A DNA stretch of 27,887 nt, taken from an uncultured Cloacibacillus sp. (lineage in GTDB: Bacteria > Synergistota > Synergistia > Synergistales > Synergistaceae). The notes beneath the pieces were generated by a model. That model was given only the letters and a program-made list of their open reading frames with translations, made no database searches and had not been told where the DNA came from. Shown piece after piece: positions 14,398 through 23,845 of this stretch. Made by a program: the position numbers and the translations under genes. The DNA lies in the NCBI GenBank assembly GCA_900545755.1, contig URAG01000030.1:1-27887 (forward strand), read 5' to 3'. Positions within the stretch are counted from its first letter, which is position 1. Each line of letters opens with the position of its first letter.

Positions 14398-15475
14398 GAA
14401 TCTCCGCGAAGGAATATCGACCGGCTCATGCGCGGCGGCCGCGGCGAAGGCTGCGGCGATGAAGCTGCTCAACGGCCTATGCCCGCAGTCCGTCGAGATA
14501 ACGACGCCGGAAGGGCGCGTCCTAACGATACCGGTGCTCGATACGCCGCGCGGCTGCGGCGTGATAAAGGACGCGGGCGACGACCCGGACGCGACGGACG
14601 GCCTGCTGATACTCGCGAGCGTCGAGCTCGGCGGCGAGGCGGGAGGGATAACCTTCGCAGGCGGCGAGGGCGTCGGCACGGTGACGCTGCCGGGGCTCAA
14701 GGTCCCGCCAGGCGAGCCCGCGATAAACCCGGTGCCACGCGCGATGATAACGGACGCTCTGCGCTCCGTCATAGGCGCGCAGGCGGCGAGGGTTACGATT
14801 TCCGTGCCTGGCGGCGAAGAGACGGCGAAGCGCACGTTCAACCCGCGCCTCGGCGTGACTGGCGGCATCTCGATACTCGGGACGACGGGCGTCGTGCGCC
14901 CGATGAACGAGGAATCCATCTTCGAATCGCTGACGCTCGAGCTCAACACACACGCCGCAGCCGGACGGGAAATCATAGCCGTCGCCTTCGGCAACACAGG
15001 CGAGCAGGCGATGCGCAAGGCTCTTGAAATCAAGGGGCGCTGCGTCGTGCAGTGCGGCAACTACATCGGCTACGTGCTCGACGAGGCCGTGCGGCTCGGC
15101 TTCAAGCGCGCGCTGCTCTGCGGACATCCGGGCAAACTGCTCAAGGTCGCGGCGGGGAGCTTCAACACGCACAACCGTACCGGCGACGGGCGGCTTGAGG
15201 CGCTCTGCACGCAGGCCGCCATCGCCGGCGCGCCTGCCGCGCTCGTGCGCAAGCTATACGAATGTATGACGACCGAGAACGCGATGCGCATCGTCGCGGA
15301 CAACGGCCTGGACCGCCTCTGGACGACGCTCGCGCAGATTACGGCGAAGCGCTGCACCGACAGGTCGTTCGGCGAAATGCCGGTCGAGGCGGCCTACATA
15401 GACAACGACGGAAAGATACTCGGCGAGAGCGAAAACGCGGAAGCGCTCGCCGCCGAACTAAGAAAGATAGATTAG
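14384..15475 (+). CDS. cbiD: Cobalt-precorrin-5B C1-methyltransferase
   Basis: Methylates C1 with SAM during ring contraction in the anaerobic pathway. The family signature LREGISTGSCAAAAAKAA lies at residues 7-24, and the later blocks GGITFAGGEGVGTVTLPGL, INPVPRAMI and LLCGHPGKLLKVAAG are all present. 363 residues is normal. The start overlaps the end of cbiC by 14 bp, and cbiET follows after 10 bp. Confidence 0.95.
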   Translation: MAYNKNLREGISTGSCAAAAAKAAAMKLLNGLCPQSVEITTPEGRVLTIPVLDTPRGCGVIKDAGDDPDATDGLLILASVELGGEAGGITFAGGEGVGTVTLPGLKVPPGEPAINPVPRAMITDALRSVIGAQAARVTISVPGGEETAKRTFNPRLGVTGGISILGTTGVVRPMNEESIFESLTLELNTHAAAGREIIAVAFGNTGEQAMRKALEIKGRCVVQCGNYIGYVLDEAVRLGFKRALLCGHPGKLLKVAAGSFNTHNRTGDGRLEALCTQAAIAGAPAALVRKLYECMTTENAMRIVADNGLDRLWTTLAQITAKRCTDRSFGEMPVEAAYIDNDGKILGESENAEALAAELRKID

Positions 15476-15485
15476 GAGGCGCGCG

Positions 15486-16709
15486 ATGACGAACAGACTC
15501 TACGTTATAGGAGCCGGTCCCGGCGACCCGTCGCAGCTCACGCTCGCGGCCTCGGAGACGATAGCGCGCTGCCGCTGCGCCGTCGCCGCCTCCCGCCACG
15601 CGGCGCTCGCCGCGAAGTGCGCGAAGCTCGTGCCGCTGCGCGGATTCGACGAGACCTTCGCCGCGATCAAGCGCGAGCTCGAGCTCGGCGACGTGGCTGT
15701 GATAGTCTCCGGCGACCCTGGGATTTACAGCCTTATGCCGCTGCTAAAAAAACGCTTCCCCGACGCGGCGCTCGAAGTCATTCCCGGCATAAGCTCGTTG
15801 CAGAGCCTCTGCGCCGAAGCCGCGGAGACGTGGGAGAGCGTGCGGATACTTTCGGGACACGGACGCGGCATCAGCGAGGCGAAGGTGCTGGCCACAGTCG
15901 ACCGTAACAAGGCTACGGCCTTCTTCTGCGGCACAGATAAAAACCCGCGCTGGTTCTGCTCGCTGCTCGCCTCGCGCGGCCTTGACGGCGTGACGGTCAC
16001 GATCGGCGAACGGCTCAGCTACGCGGACAAGAAAATTACGCGCGGCCGTCCCTCCGAGCTCGCGCAGAAGGATTTCGACGGCCTCTCCATCGTGCTCGCC
16101 GTAAATCCGAATCCGTCGCCGGAGCCGAAGCTGCTGCCGCGCGACGAAGATTTTATACGCACGAAGGTGCCGATGACGCGCGAGGAGGTGCGCGCCGTCG
16201 TGCTCGCCAAGCTCGGGCTCACGGAGGATTCAGTGTTCTGGGACATAGGCGCGGGGACGGGCTCGATTTCCGTCGCCGCGGCGATGATATGCCGCGAGGG
16301 CGAAGTCCATGCGGTCGAGATAAACGGCGAGGCGCACGAGCTTGAAGCGGAGAACGTGAAGAAGTTCCGCCTCTTCAATGTAACGCTGCACAAGGGCGGC
16401 GCGCTTGAGACTATAGGCAAGCTTCCGCGCCCGACGCACGTATTCGTCGGAGGTTCGGGCAACGAACTGCCGGAGCTGCTTGCGCGCGTCGCGGAGTTCA
16501 AAGGCGTTCGCGTCGCCGTCTCCGCCGTGACGCTGAAAACTTTCAGGATAGCGTCGGCGATACTCAGTGGCGAAACGTTCTCGGATTTCGACGCGGTTCA
16601 GATAAACGTCAGCAAAATGAAGAAGCTCGGGGATAGCGAGGTCATGGCCGCGCAGAACCCCGTCGCGATATTCTCCGCCACAGCGCGCGGAGCTTTGAGA
16701 GAGGGATAG
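15486..16709 (+). CDS. cbiET: CbiE-CbiT fusion: cobalt-precorrin-7 C5- and C15-methyltransferase/decarboxylase
   Basis: A 407-residue two-domain protein equivalent to CobL. Residues 1-208 are the CbiE tetrapyrrole methylase (LYVIGAGPGDPSQLTLAA, VSGDPGIYSLMP at 74-85, VIPGISSLQSLCA at 98-110). Residues 215-407 are the CbiT class I methyltransferase, with its SAM-binding DIGAGTGSIS at 253-262 and the typical VPMTREEVRAVVL at the linker. It methylates C5 and C15 and removes the acetate carboxyl at C12. GGAGG precedes the ATG by 7 bp. The fusion is common in other bacteria, so it is not unusual by itself. Confidence 0.95.
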   Translation: MTNRLYVIGAGPGDPSQLTLAASETIARCRCAVAASRHAALAAKCAKLVPLRGFDETFAAIKRELELGDVAVIVSGDPGIYSLMPLLKKRFPDAALEVIPGISSLQSLCAEAAETWESVRILSGHGRGISEAKVLATVDRNKATAFFCGTDKNPRWFCSLLASRGLDGVTVTIGERLSYADKKITRGRPSELAQKDFDGLSIVLAVNPNPSPEPKLLPRDEDFIRTKVPMTREEVRAVVLAKLGLTEDSVFWDIGAGTGSISVAAAMICREGEVHAVEINGEAHELEAENVKKFRLFNVTLHKGGALETIGKLPRPTHVFVGGSGNELPELLARVAEFKGVRVAVSAVTLKTFRIASAILSGETFSDFDAVQINVSKMKKLGDSEVMAAQNPVAIFSATARGALREG

Positions 16710-16712
16710 AAG

Positions 16713-17468
16713 ATGATACATTTCGTCGGAGCCGGCCCGGGAGCGCCGGATCTTATAACGCTGCGCGGCGCGCGCCTGCTCGGCGAGGCGGGCATGATAA
16801 TCTACGCCGGCTCGCTAGTCAACAAAGAGCTGCTCGCGCTCGCGAAGCAGGGCTGCTCGATATATGACAGCGCCTCAATGACGCTCGACGAAGTCGTCGA
16901 GAAATTCCGCGAGGCCGAGGAAAGCGGCGTCGACACTGTGCGCCTGCACACGGGCGACCCGTCTATATACGGCGCGATACGCGAACAGATGGACAGGCTC
17001 GAAGCGCTCGGCATAGAGTACGACGTGACGCCTGGCGTCAGCTCCTTCTGCGCCGCAGCGGCCGCGGCGCGCGTCGAGTACACGCTTCCGGGCGTAAGCC
17101 AGACGGTCATAATCACGCGCATGGAAGGGCGCACGCCGGTGCCGGAGAAGGAAAAGATCCGCTCGCTCGCCTCGCACCGCGCCTCGATGGTTATGTTCCT
17201 CTCGTCGGGCATGGTTAAGGAGCTCTGCGCCGAGCTGATAGCCGGAGGCTACGCGCCCGAGACGAAGGCCGCAATGGTCTACAAGGCTTCGTGGCCCGAG
17301 CAGCGCGTGATACGCTCGAACCTGACCGCGCTGCCGGCCGAGGCCGAGAAGTACGGCATAAAGAACACGGCGCTGATAATGGTCGGAGATTTCCTGGGAG
17401 ACGACTACGAGCTATCGAAGCTCTACGACAAGCACTTCTCCCACGGTTTCCGCAAGGCGTCGGCATGA
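16713..17468 (+). CDS. cbiF: Cobalt-precorrin-4 C11-methyltransferase
   Basis: Adds the C11 methyl group that CbiC later moves. A 251-residue tetrapyrrole methylase with IHFVGAGPGAPDLITLRGA at the start, RLHTGDPSIYGAIREQM (77-93) and the CbiF/CobM-specific TPGVSSFCAAAAA followed by EYTLPGVSQT and ITRMEGRTPVPEKE. It starts 3 bp after cbiET with GAGAGGG upstream and ends with an ATGA overlap into cbiG. Confidence 0.95.
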   Translation: MIHFVGAGPGAPDLITLRGARLLGEAGMIIYAGSLVNKELLALAKQGCSIYDSASMTLDEVVEKFREAEESGVDTVRLHTGDPSIYGAIREQMDRLEALGIEYDVTPGVSSFCAAAAAARVEYTLPGVSQTVIITRMEGRTPVPEKEKIRSLASHRASMVMFLSSGMVKELCAELIAGGYAPETKAAMVYKASWPEQRVIRSNLTALPAEAEKYGIKNTALIMVGDFLGDDYELSKLYDKHFSHGFRKASA

Positions 17469-18409
17469 AGGCCGCCGTCGCCGCTTTCTCCGAGAAAGGC
17501 ATAGAGACGGCGCGCGCCGTCGCCCGTGCGCTCGGCGCAGAAATTTACGTCCCGGGCAGATACGCGCGCGAGGGGCTGCGCGTCATCGAACCGAGCTTAA
17601 AAGAATGGGCCGGCGCGCGCTTCGCGGACTGCGGCGCGCTGGTATTCGTCTCAGCATGCGGCATAGCTGTGCGCGCTATAGCGCCGTTCGTCAGGAGCAA
17701 GGCGGAGGACCCCGCGGTCGTCGTCCTCGACGAAGCGGGAGAAAACGTCGTATCGCTTCTGTCGGGGCACCTCGGCGGGGCGAACGAGCTTGCGAATGAG
17801 ATAGCGGCGGCGGTCGGAGGACGCGCCGTCATAACGACGGCGACGGACGTGCGCGGCGTGACGGCGGTCGACTCATGGGCAGTCGCCCACAACTGCGCCG
17901 TCGAGAACGTCCATGAGGTGAAGGAGATTTCGTCAGCGGCGCTCGCGGGGCGCGAAATCGGCGTCGCGGTGACGGAGGAGCTCCAGCCCGCGCCGTGGCC
18001 CGTGACGCTGTGGCTGCGCCCGCGCGTGCTGGCGCTCGGCGTCGGCTGCAAACGCGGCGTCGAGTTTTCGGCGCTCGCCGAAGCGGCGGAAGAGTTCCTC
18101 GAAGAATCGGGCGTCTCGCCGCTTTCGCTCGCGGCGGTCGCCTCGATAGACATCAAGAAAGACGAAGCCGCGATTATAAAGCTCGCGGGAAAATATAAAG
18201 TCCCGTTCGTCACCTACGGCGCAGACGCGCTGAACGGCGCGCGCGGGCGTTTTTCATATTCGGAGAGAGTGGAGAGGGAGACGGGCGTCGGCTGCGTCTG
18301 CGAGCGGGCAGCGGTGCTCGCCGCAGAAGGCGGCGTCCTTATGAGGGGAAAGACGATTTATCCGGGCGTGACTCTCGCCCTTGCGAAGCACAGGAGGAAG
18401 GTTCAATGA
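17465..18409 (+). CDS. cbiG: Cobalt-precorrin-5A hydrolase
   Basis: Opens the delta-lactone of cobalt-precorrin-5A and releases the C20 carbon as acetaldehyde. The N-terminal part has FVSACGIAVRAIAPFVRSK (61-79), VVVLDEAGENVVSLLSGHLG (85-104) and ITTATDVRG. The C-terminal CbiG domain begins at ALGVGCKRGVEF (190-201) and ends in RGKTIYPGVTLALAKH. With 314 residues it is shorter than enteric CbiG (about 350), the middle linker being reduced. The open frame extends upstream to 17291, but ATG 17465 overlaps the cbiF stop (ATGA) and gives the normal N-terminus. It overlaps hemA by 4 bp. Confidence 0.93.
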   Translation: MKAAVAAFSEKGIETARAVARALGAEIYVPGRYAREGLRVIEPSLKEWAGARFADCGALVFVSACGIAVRAIAPFVRSKAEDPAVVVLDEAGENVVSLLSGHLGGANELANEIAAAVGGRAVITTATDVRGVTAVDSWAVAHNCAVENVHEVKEISSAALAGREIGVAVTEELQPAPWPVTLWLRPRVLALGVGCKRGVEFSALAEAAEEFLEESGVSPLSLAAVASIDIKKDEAAIIKLAGKYKVPFVTYGADALNGARGRFSYSERVERETGVGCVCERAAVLAAEGGVLMRGKTIYPGVTLALAKHRRKVQ

Positions 18410-19551
18410 GACTTATGGCGGCTGGGCTCGACCAGCGCGAATCGGCGCTCGAAACGCGCGAGCGCTTCGCCTTCACGGCGTCGGCGGCCGAGGAGTTCAT
18501 GCTTGCGATGAAAGCGCGCGGCGTGGAGTCCATACTGCTCTCGACCTGCAACAGGACGGAGCTGTTCGTATTCGCGGAGGAGGACCCGCGCGACATACTG
18601 CGCGAGGCGCGCGGGGATGCGGATTTCTTTTTCTTCGAGGGCGCGGACGCGGTGCGACACGTCTTCGAGGTCGCGGCTGGGCTGCGCTCGCAGATACCGG
18701 TCGAGGATCAGATACTAGGGCAGATGAAGAACGCGCTCGCCGCGGCGCGCGCCGCAGGAAGCTGCGGCCCGACGCTGAGCCGCCTATTCCAGGGCGCGAT
18801 TACCGCGGGCAAGGACATACGCACCGAGTTCAAGAAACATCCGCACGAGACGTCGGTAGCGCAGCGCGCGGTGCGCAGGATACGCGAGACGCTCGGCGGA
18901 ATCGAAGGGGCGCGCGCGCTCGTAGTCGGCAGCGGAGAGATAGTGATGCTCTGCGCCTCCATGCTCGCGGACGAGGGAGCGGCGGTCTTTATGACGCGCC
19001 GCCGCTGCCGCAAGGACGGCGCAAAGCCGCCGCGCGGCGTGAACGTCATATCCTACGACGACCGCTACGAGGCGGCGAAGCAGAGCGACGTCATCGTCGG
19101 CGCGACCGCGAGCCCGCATTACGTGCTGCTCGCGAAGGACTTTGAAGCGCCGTCGAGGCCTCTGGTCATAGCCGACCTCGCGGTGCCGCGCGACATCGAG
19201 CCCGCCGTCGGGAATTTCCCGAACGTCACGCTCTACGACATGGATTCGCTCGGCTGCGACGCGCTGCCCGCAGGCCTGCGCGCGACGATCGAGCGCATAA
19301 TGGACGAGCACATAGCGCGCTTCTACAAGTGGCACCACATCCACGAGTGTATGCCGATGATAGAGGAGATACGTTCTTTCGCGGAGCGCGAGATGGCGGC
19401 GGAGCTCTCAGGCTCGGATTACGACTGCGACGCGGTGCGCGAGGCGTCGCGCAACATGATAAACAAGCTTTTATTCTCGCTGAAGGAAAAGGTGGACATG
19501 GACATGGCTAAAACTTGCTACAGCGCGCTCGCGAAGGCGGCGAGGGGATGA
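18406..19551 (+). CDS. hemA: Glutamyl-tRNA reductase
   Basis: Reduces glutamyl-tRNA(Glu) to glutamate-1-semialdehyde, the first committed step of tetrapyrrole synthesis by the C5 route. The catalytic Cys48 sits in LSTCNRTELF, the conserved DAVRHVFEVAAGL carries His85, and the QILGQ motif is at 102-106. An NADPH domain with VVGSGEIVMLCASML follows, then the C-terminal dimerisation helices. At 381 residues it is on the short side. Two differences from the usual family: the N-terminal GxNHKT-type motif reads GLDQRESALETRERF (no His), and GEPQILGQ reads VEDQILGQ. It is inserted between cbiG and cbiH with ATGA overlaps on both sides, so its output is tied to corrinoid synthesis. Confidence 0.95.
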   Translation: MRLMAAGLDQRESALETRERFAFTASAAEEFMLAMKARGVESILLSTCNRTELFVFAEEDPRDILREARGDADFFFFEGADAVRHVFEVAAGLRSQIPVEDQILGQMKNALAAARAAGSCGPTLSRLFQGAITAGKDIRTEFKKHPHETSVAQRAVRRIRETLGGIEGARALVVGSGEIVMLCASMLADEGAAVFMTRRRCRKDGAKPPRGVNVISYDDRYEAAKQSDVIVGATASPHYVLLAKDFEAPSRPLVIADLAVPRDIEPAVGNFPNVTLYDMDSLGCDALPAGLRATIERIMDEHIARFYKWHHIHECMPMIEEIRSFAEREMAAELSGSDYDCDAVREASRNMINKLLFSLKEKVDMDMAKTCYSALAKAARG

Positions 19552-20267
19552 TATACGTCGTCGGCCTCGGTCCGGGCAACGAGGACCAGATGACGCCGCG
19601 CGCGCTCGCGGCGCTTGAGAAGTGCGACATCATAATCGGATACAAGGCTTACATAGAGCTCGTGCGCCATCTCTTCGAAGGACGCAAGGAGCTCGTCGCT
19701 TCGCCGATGAAAGGCGAGACGGAGCGCTGCCGTAAAGTGCTCGAACTTTCAAAGCAGGGGCACACCGTCGGCCTCATATCGAGCGGCGACCCGGGAGTCT
19801 ACGGCATGGCTGGCATCATGCTCGAGATAGCGGACGGCAAGGCCGACGTCGAAGTAGTGCCGGGCATGACGGCGGCTTCGACCGCGGCCGCCGTGCTGGG
19901 CGCGCCGCTGATGCACGATTTCGCGGTCATAAGCCTCAGCGACCTGCTCACGCCGTGGGAGCTTATCGAGAAGCGTCTGCGCGCCGCCGCAGCCGCTGAC
20001 TTTGTAATCTGTCTTTATAACCCCGCGAGCCACGGAAGGCCCGAGCATCTGGCGCGCGCCTGCGCGATACTCATGGACGAGAAGCCCGCCTCGACGCCCG
20101 CCGGCTGGGTCCGCAACGCGGGGCGCGACGGCGAGACATACGGCGTCACTACGCTCGGCGAGCTGCCGAAAGCGCCCATAGATATGTTCTGCACCGTAAT
20201 AATAGGCAACAGCGCGACGCGCGAGCTCGGCGGACGGCTCGTCACGCCGCGCGGCTACAAGGACTAA
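19548..20267 (+). CDS. cbiH: Cobalt-factor III C17-methyltransferase
   Basis: Methylates C17 and drives ring contraction in the anaerobic route. This 239-residue tetrapyrrole methylase has IYVVGLGPGNEDQMTPRAL at the start, IIIGYKAYIELVRHL typical of CbiH/CobJ, LISSGDPGVYGMAGIM (77-92) and a late CLYNPASHGRPEHLA. I place the start at ATG 19548, which overlaps the hemA stop as ATGA; the 11 further upstream codons lie inside hemA. The next gene follows 1 bp after the stop. Confidence 0.95.
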   Translation: MIYVVGLGPGNEDQMTPRALAALEKCDIIIGYKAYIELVRHLFEGRKELVASPMKGETERCRKVLELSKQGHTVGLISSGDPGVYGMAGIMLEIADGKADVEVVPGMTAASTAAAVLGAPLMHDFAVISLSDLLTPWELIEKRLRAAAAADFVICLYNPASHGRPEHLARACAILMDEKPASTPAGWVRNAGRDGETYGVTTLGELPKAPIDMFCTVIIGNSATRELGGRLVTPRGYKD

Positions 20268-20268
20268 G

Positions 20269-21504
20269 ATGAAAGAGAAGCTCCTGCTCTTCGGCGGCAC
20301 GACGGAGGCGCGCGAGATAGCGGAGAGCGGCCTGCCGATGATTTGCTGCGTCGCGACGGAGTACGGGGCGGAGGTGCTGTGCGAAGCGCCGGGTCTTGAA
20401 GTCCGGACGGGACGGCTCGACGCCGCCGGGATGGCCGCGCTCATACGCGAAGAGGGGATCACCGTCGCCGCAGACGCGACGCACCCATACGCGCGCGCGG
20501 TGACGGCGGAGATAAAAAAGGCCTGCGCCGAAACCGGCGCGGACTACATGAGAATCGTCCGCGCGCGCACGCCGCTGCCCGAGAACGCAGTAGTCGTCGA
20601 AAGCTGCGCCGAAGCGGCGGAGCTGCTTGACGAATGCGATGAGCGCGCGCTCGTCGCTACGGGGAGCAAGGAGCTGGACGTTTTCACAAAAGTACACGGC
20701 TACCGCGAACGCATATTCCCGCGCGTGCTTCCGTCGAAAGAGGTTATCGAGCGCTGCGCGGCCCTCGGCTTCGGCCCTGGGCAGATAATCGCGATGCGCG
20801 GACCGTTCTCGGCGGCTATGAACGTCGAGCTGCTGCGCATGACTGGCGCGTCAACGCTCGTCACGAAGGACGGCGGCGCGACCGGCGGAATGCCCGAAAA
20901 AATAGAGGCGGCGCGCGAAACGGGCGCGCGGCTCATAGTCGTCGGGCGCGCGGAAGAAGAGGGGCTCACGGCGCGCGAGGCGCTGCTCGTCCTGCGGCGC
21001 AGGCTGGGCGCGGCGCGCCCGCCGCTTTTCCCAATGCTCACGGACATAGAAAAAAGAAAGGCCGTCATAGCGGGCGGTGGAAAGATCGCGCTGCGCCGCG
21101 CGCGCACGCTCGCGAAATGCGGCGCGGAGGTACACGCCGTCGCCATTGATTTCGCCGAGGGCTTCGAGGGCGAAGGCTTTATACTTCACAGGAAAAGATG
21201 GGAAAGCTCCGACGGTGCAGGCGCGTTTCTGATAGTCGCCGCGACGGACGACCGCGAGCTGAACCGCAGGATAGGGGCCGAGGCTAAGGCCGCCGGCGTT
21301 CCCGTAAGCGTCGCCGACGCGGCGGAGGAATGTTCGTTTTATTTCCCGTCGCTCGTGACGGATGGCGAGGCCGCGGCGAGCGTATCTGCCGGCGCGCTCT
21401 CGCCGAAGCTGACGCGCCGCCTCGCCGACCGCCTGCGCGAGGTCTGGCCCGCGTGGGTTGCGGAGGAAAAGTCCAAAATCATTGAAGAAGAGGGATCTAG
21501 ATGA
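20269..21504 (+). CDS. cbiJ: CbiJ-SirC fusion: cobalt-precorrin-6A reductase plus precorrin-2 dehydrogenase
   Basis: Residues 1-246 are the CbiJ/CobK reductase: LLLFGGTTEAREIA, ADATHPYARAVTAEI (68-82), ALVATGSKELDVF, IIAMRGPFSAAMNVELL and LVTKDGGATGGMPEKI (197-212). After a short linker, residues 252-411 match the SirC/Met8/CysG N-terminal fold: PLFPMLTDIEKRKAVIAGGG with KIALRRARTLAKCGAEV, IVAATDDRELNRRIG (322-336) and the YFPSLVTDG strand. That domain oxidises precorrin-2 to sirohydrochlorin with NAD+. The fusion thus joins an early oxidation and a late reduction of the same pathway. No metal-chelation activity can be inferred from the SirC part. There is no other precorrin-2 dehydrogenase in the window, so the domain is probably needed. 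The stop overlaps the hemC start (ATGA). Confidence 0.93.
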   Translation: MKEKLLLFGGTTEAREIAESGLPMICCVATEYGAEVLCEAPGLEVRTGRLDAAGMAALIREEGITVAADATHPYARAVTAEIKKACAETGADYMRIVRARTPLPENAVVVESCAEAAELLDECDERALVATGSKELDVFTKVHGYRERIFPRVLPSKEVIERCAALGFGPGQIIAMRGPFSAAMNVELLRMTGASTLVTKDGGATGGMPEKIEAARETGARLIVVGRAEEEGLTAREALLVLRRRLGAARPPLFPMLTDIEKRKAVIAGGGKIALRRARTLAKCGAEVHAVAIDFAEGFEGEGFILHRKRWESSDGAGAFLIVAATDDRELNRRIGAEAKAAGVPVSVADAAEECSFYFPSLVTDGEAAASVSAGALSPKLTRRLADRLREVWPAWVAEEKSKIIEEEGSR

Positions 21505-22391
21505 AAAGAGTGATCCGTTTCGGAAGCCGCAAAAGCGCGCTCGCCGTCGCGCAGACGCACATACTGATGGACGCGGTCGCCGCGGCGCATCCGGATATAG
21601 AGGCCGAGCTCGTGACGATGACGACGACGGGCGACGTGAACATGAAGCCCTTCTCCGAGGCCTCGGACAAATTCGGCATAAAGGGGCTCTTCACGCAGGA
21701 GCTGGAAGAGGCTCTTCGGTCTGGCGAGATAGACGTCGCAGTCCACAGTTTGAAGGACGTGCCGATGTACGCGAACGAAGAGCTTCCCATCGTCGCCTAC
21801 TCCGCGCGCGGTGACGCGCGCGACGCGCTCGTGCTGCCGGAGGGCGCGCGCGAGTTGGACGAGAAACTGCCGCTCGGCTGCTCGTCGGCGCGGCGTCGCA
21901 TACAGCTCGCGAAGCTCTTCCCGAACATGCGCGTCGAGCCGGTGCGCGGCAACGTCAACACGCGGCTGCGCAAGCTCGACGAAGGGCAGTTCTCGGCGCT
22001 CGTGCTAGCCGCGGCCGGCCTTCAGCGCATCGGTCTCGGTTCGCGGATCTCGCGCTTTTTCACGACGGACGAGATGATTCCGGCGCCAGGGCAGGGGATA
22101 CTAGCCTGCCAGGGGCGCGCCGGCGAGAGCTACGACTACCTAGACGCGGTGCGCTGCGAGGCGGCGGCCTGCTGCGCGCGTGCGGAGCGCGGATTTTCGG
22201 CGGAGCTCGGCGGCGGCTGCACGGCCCCCGTCGGAGCCTACGCGGAAATAATCGGCGGAAAGCTGACGCTTCACGGCTTCTTCGCCGATGAGGCTGAAGA
22301 AAGATACAGGGACGGGCGCGCCTGCGGGCGGCCCGAGGATGCCGAAGAGCTCGCGCGCGGCCTCGCGCGCAGACTGAGGGAGGGAAAGTAA
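21501..22391 (+). CDS. hemC: Hydroxymethylbilane synthase (porphobilinogen deaminase)
   Basis: Polymerises four porphobilinogens to hydroxymethylbilane. FGSRKSALAVAQTH (7-20), AVHSLKDVP (80-88, catalytic Asp86), the cofactor-binding Arg stretch CSSARRRIQLAK and GNVNTRLRKLDEG, and the dipyrromethane-attachment Cys240 in ELGGGCTAPVGAYA are all intact. 296 residues is a little shorter than the E. coli enzyme, as in many bacteria. Start and stop overlap the neighbouring genes (ATGA, TAATG). Confidence 0.96.
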   Translation: MKRVIRFGSRKSALAVAQTHILMDAVAAAHPDIEAELVTMTTTGDVNMKPFSEASDKFGIKGLFTQELEEALRSGEIDVAVHSLKDVPMYANEELPIVAYSARGDARDALVLPEGARELDEKLPLGCSSARRRIQLAKLFPNMRVEPVRGNVNTRLRKLDEGQFSALVLAAAGLQRIGLGSRISRFFTTDEMIPAPGQGILACQGRAGESYDYLDAVRCEAAACCARAERGFSAELGGGCTAPVGAYAEIIGGKLTLHGFFADEAEERYRDGRACGRPEDAEELARGLARRLREGK

Positions 22392-23845
22392 TGCCCGTTG
22401 GCAAGGTTTGGCTCGTCGGCGCGGGCCCGGGAGACGCGGGGCTGCTCACGCTGCGCGGGCGCGAAGTTATGGAAAAGGCCGACGCGATAGTCTTCGACAG
22501 GCTCGTCGGCGACGGCGTGCTCGCGATGATGCCCGAGCGCGCCGAGAAGATAAACGTAGGCAAGGAGGGCGGACGCCATCCAGTGCCGCAGCGCGAGATA
22601 GAAAAAATCCTCGTAGAAAAGGCTCTCGAAGGCAAGAACGTCGTGCGCCTCAAGGGCGGCGACCCGTTCGTCTTCGGGCGCGGCGGCGAGGAGATAGAGG
22701 CGCTGAAAAAGGAAAATATAGAGTTCGAAGTCGTGCCGGGCGTCACGTCGGCGATCGCCGCGCCCTCGGCGGCCGGCATCCCGGTCACGCACAGGGGGCT
22801 CGCCGCCTCGCTTCACATAATCACGGCGCATACGAAGGACGGCGGCATAGCCGACACCGACTACGCCGCGCTCGCACGCCTCGGCGGTACGCTGCTCTTC
22901 CTCATGGGCGCGTCGGCCCTGCCTGACATCTGCGCGGCGCTGACGAAAGCGGGCATGTCTCCCAACACTCCCGCCGCCGCCGTGGAACGCGGCACTACCG
23001 CGCGCCAGCGCCGCATCGAAGGCACGCTTGGCACGCTGACGGAAATCGCTACGCGCGAGGCGCTGCATTCGCCAGCGATAATAATAGTCGGCGCGGTCGC
23101 CGCGCTCGGCAAAGAATTTGAATGGAAGAAATTTCTTCCGCTATCGGGGCGCAAGGTCGTCGTCACGCGCCCGCGCGGACGCGCCGGAAAGCTCTGCGCG
23201 AAGCTGCGCGCGCTCGGCGCGGAGGTCGTCGAATGCCCCTGCATCTCGACGCGCACGCTCGACACGGCGCTGCCGCCGCTCGGCGGATACTCGTGGCTCG
23301 GCTTCACGAGCACAACCGGGGTCGAGAGTTTCTTCGAGCTTCTCGCGAAGGAAGGGCGCGACGTGCGCGAGATAGGAAGCGCGAAAATCGCCGCGATAGG
23401 CGGCGCTACCGCCGAAGCCCTGCGTGCGCGCGGCCTCGCGGTCGACTACGTGCCAGAGGTTTACGACGGCGCCTCGCTCGCGGACGGCCTCGCCTCGCTC
23501 GCCGCGGGCGGAAAGATTTTGATGATGCGCGCTAAGGACGGCTCGCCCGAGCTGACGGAGCGTCTTCGCGCGGCGGGCGCCGACTTTACAGAATTTAAGC
23601 TTTATGAGACAACCTACGAAAAGCCCGCAGTCCTCCCAGACGGCGCGGACGCGGCGCTATTCACGAGCGCTTCGACGGTGCGCGGCTTCGTCGCGGCCTT
23701 CGGCGGCCCAGTCGTGAAGACCGCCTGCTGCATAGGGCGGCAGACCGCCGAGGAGGCGGCGAAGCATGGATTTGAAGAAATAAGGACCGCCGAAAAGGCG
23801 ACCCTCGATTCGCTTATAAAAACACTGGAGGTTGATGAAAAATGA
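22391..23845 (+). CDS. cobA-hemD: CobA-HemD fusion: uroporphyrinogen-III C-methyltransferase / uroporphyrinogen-III synthase
   Basis: Residues 1-245 are [22 protein letters not shown] (6-23), [26 protein letters not shown] (85-101) and [20 protein letters not shown] (115-134). It methylates C2 and C7 of uroporphyrinogen III to precorrin-2. Residues 250-484 are HemD, which closes hydroxymethylbilane: [54 protein letters not shown] and [19 protein letters not shown] are recognisable. The fusion is well known in Firmicutes and other anaerobes. It directs uroporphyrinogen III straight into the corrinoid and siroheme branch. It is coupled to hemC and hemB by overlaps. Confidence 0.95.
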   Translation: MPVGKVWLVGAGPGDAGLLTLRGREVMEKADAIVFDRLVGDGVLAMMPERAEKINVGKEGGRHPVPQREIEKILVEKALEGKNVVRLKGGDPFVFGRGGEEIEALKKENIEFEVVPGVTSAIAAPSAAGIPVTHRGLAASLHIITAHTKDGGIADTDYAALARLGGTLLFLMGASALPDICAALTKAGMSPNTPAAAVERGTTARQRRIEGTLGTLTEIATREALHSPAIIIVGAVAALGKEFEWKKFLPLSGRKVVVTRPRGRAGKLCAKLRALGAEVVECPCISTRTLDTALPPLGGYSWLGFTSTTGVESFFELLAKEGRDVREIGSAKIAAIGGATAEALRARGLAVDYVPEVYDGASLADGLASLAAGGKILMMRAKDGSPELTERLRAAGADFTEFKLYETTYEKPAVLPDGADAALFTSASTVRGFVAAFGGPVVKTACCIGRQTAEEAAKHGFEEIRTAEKATLDSLIKTLEVDEK

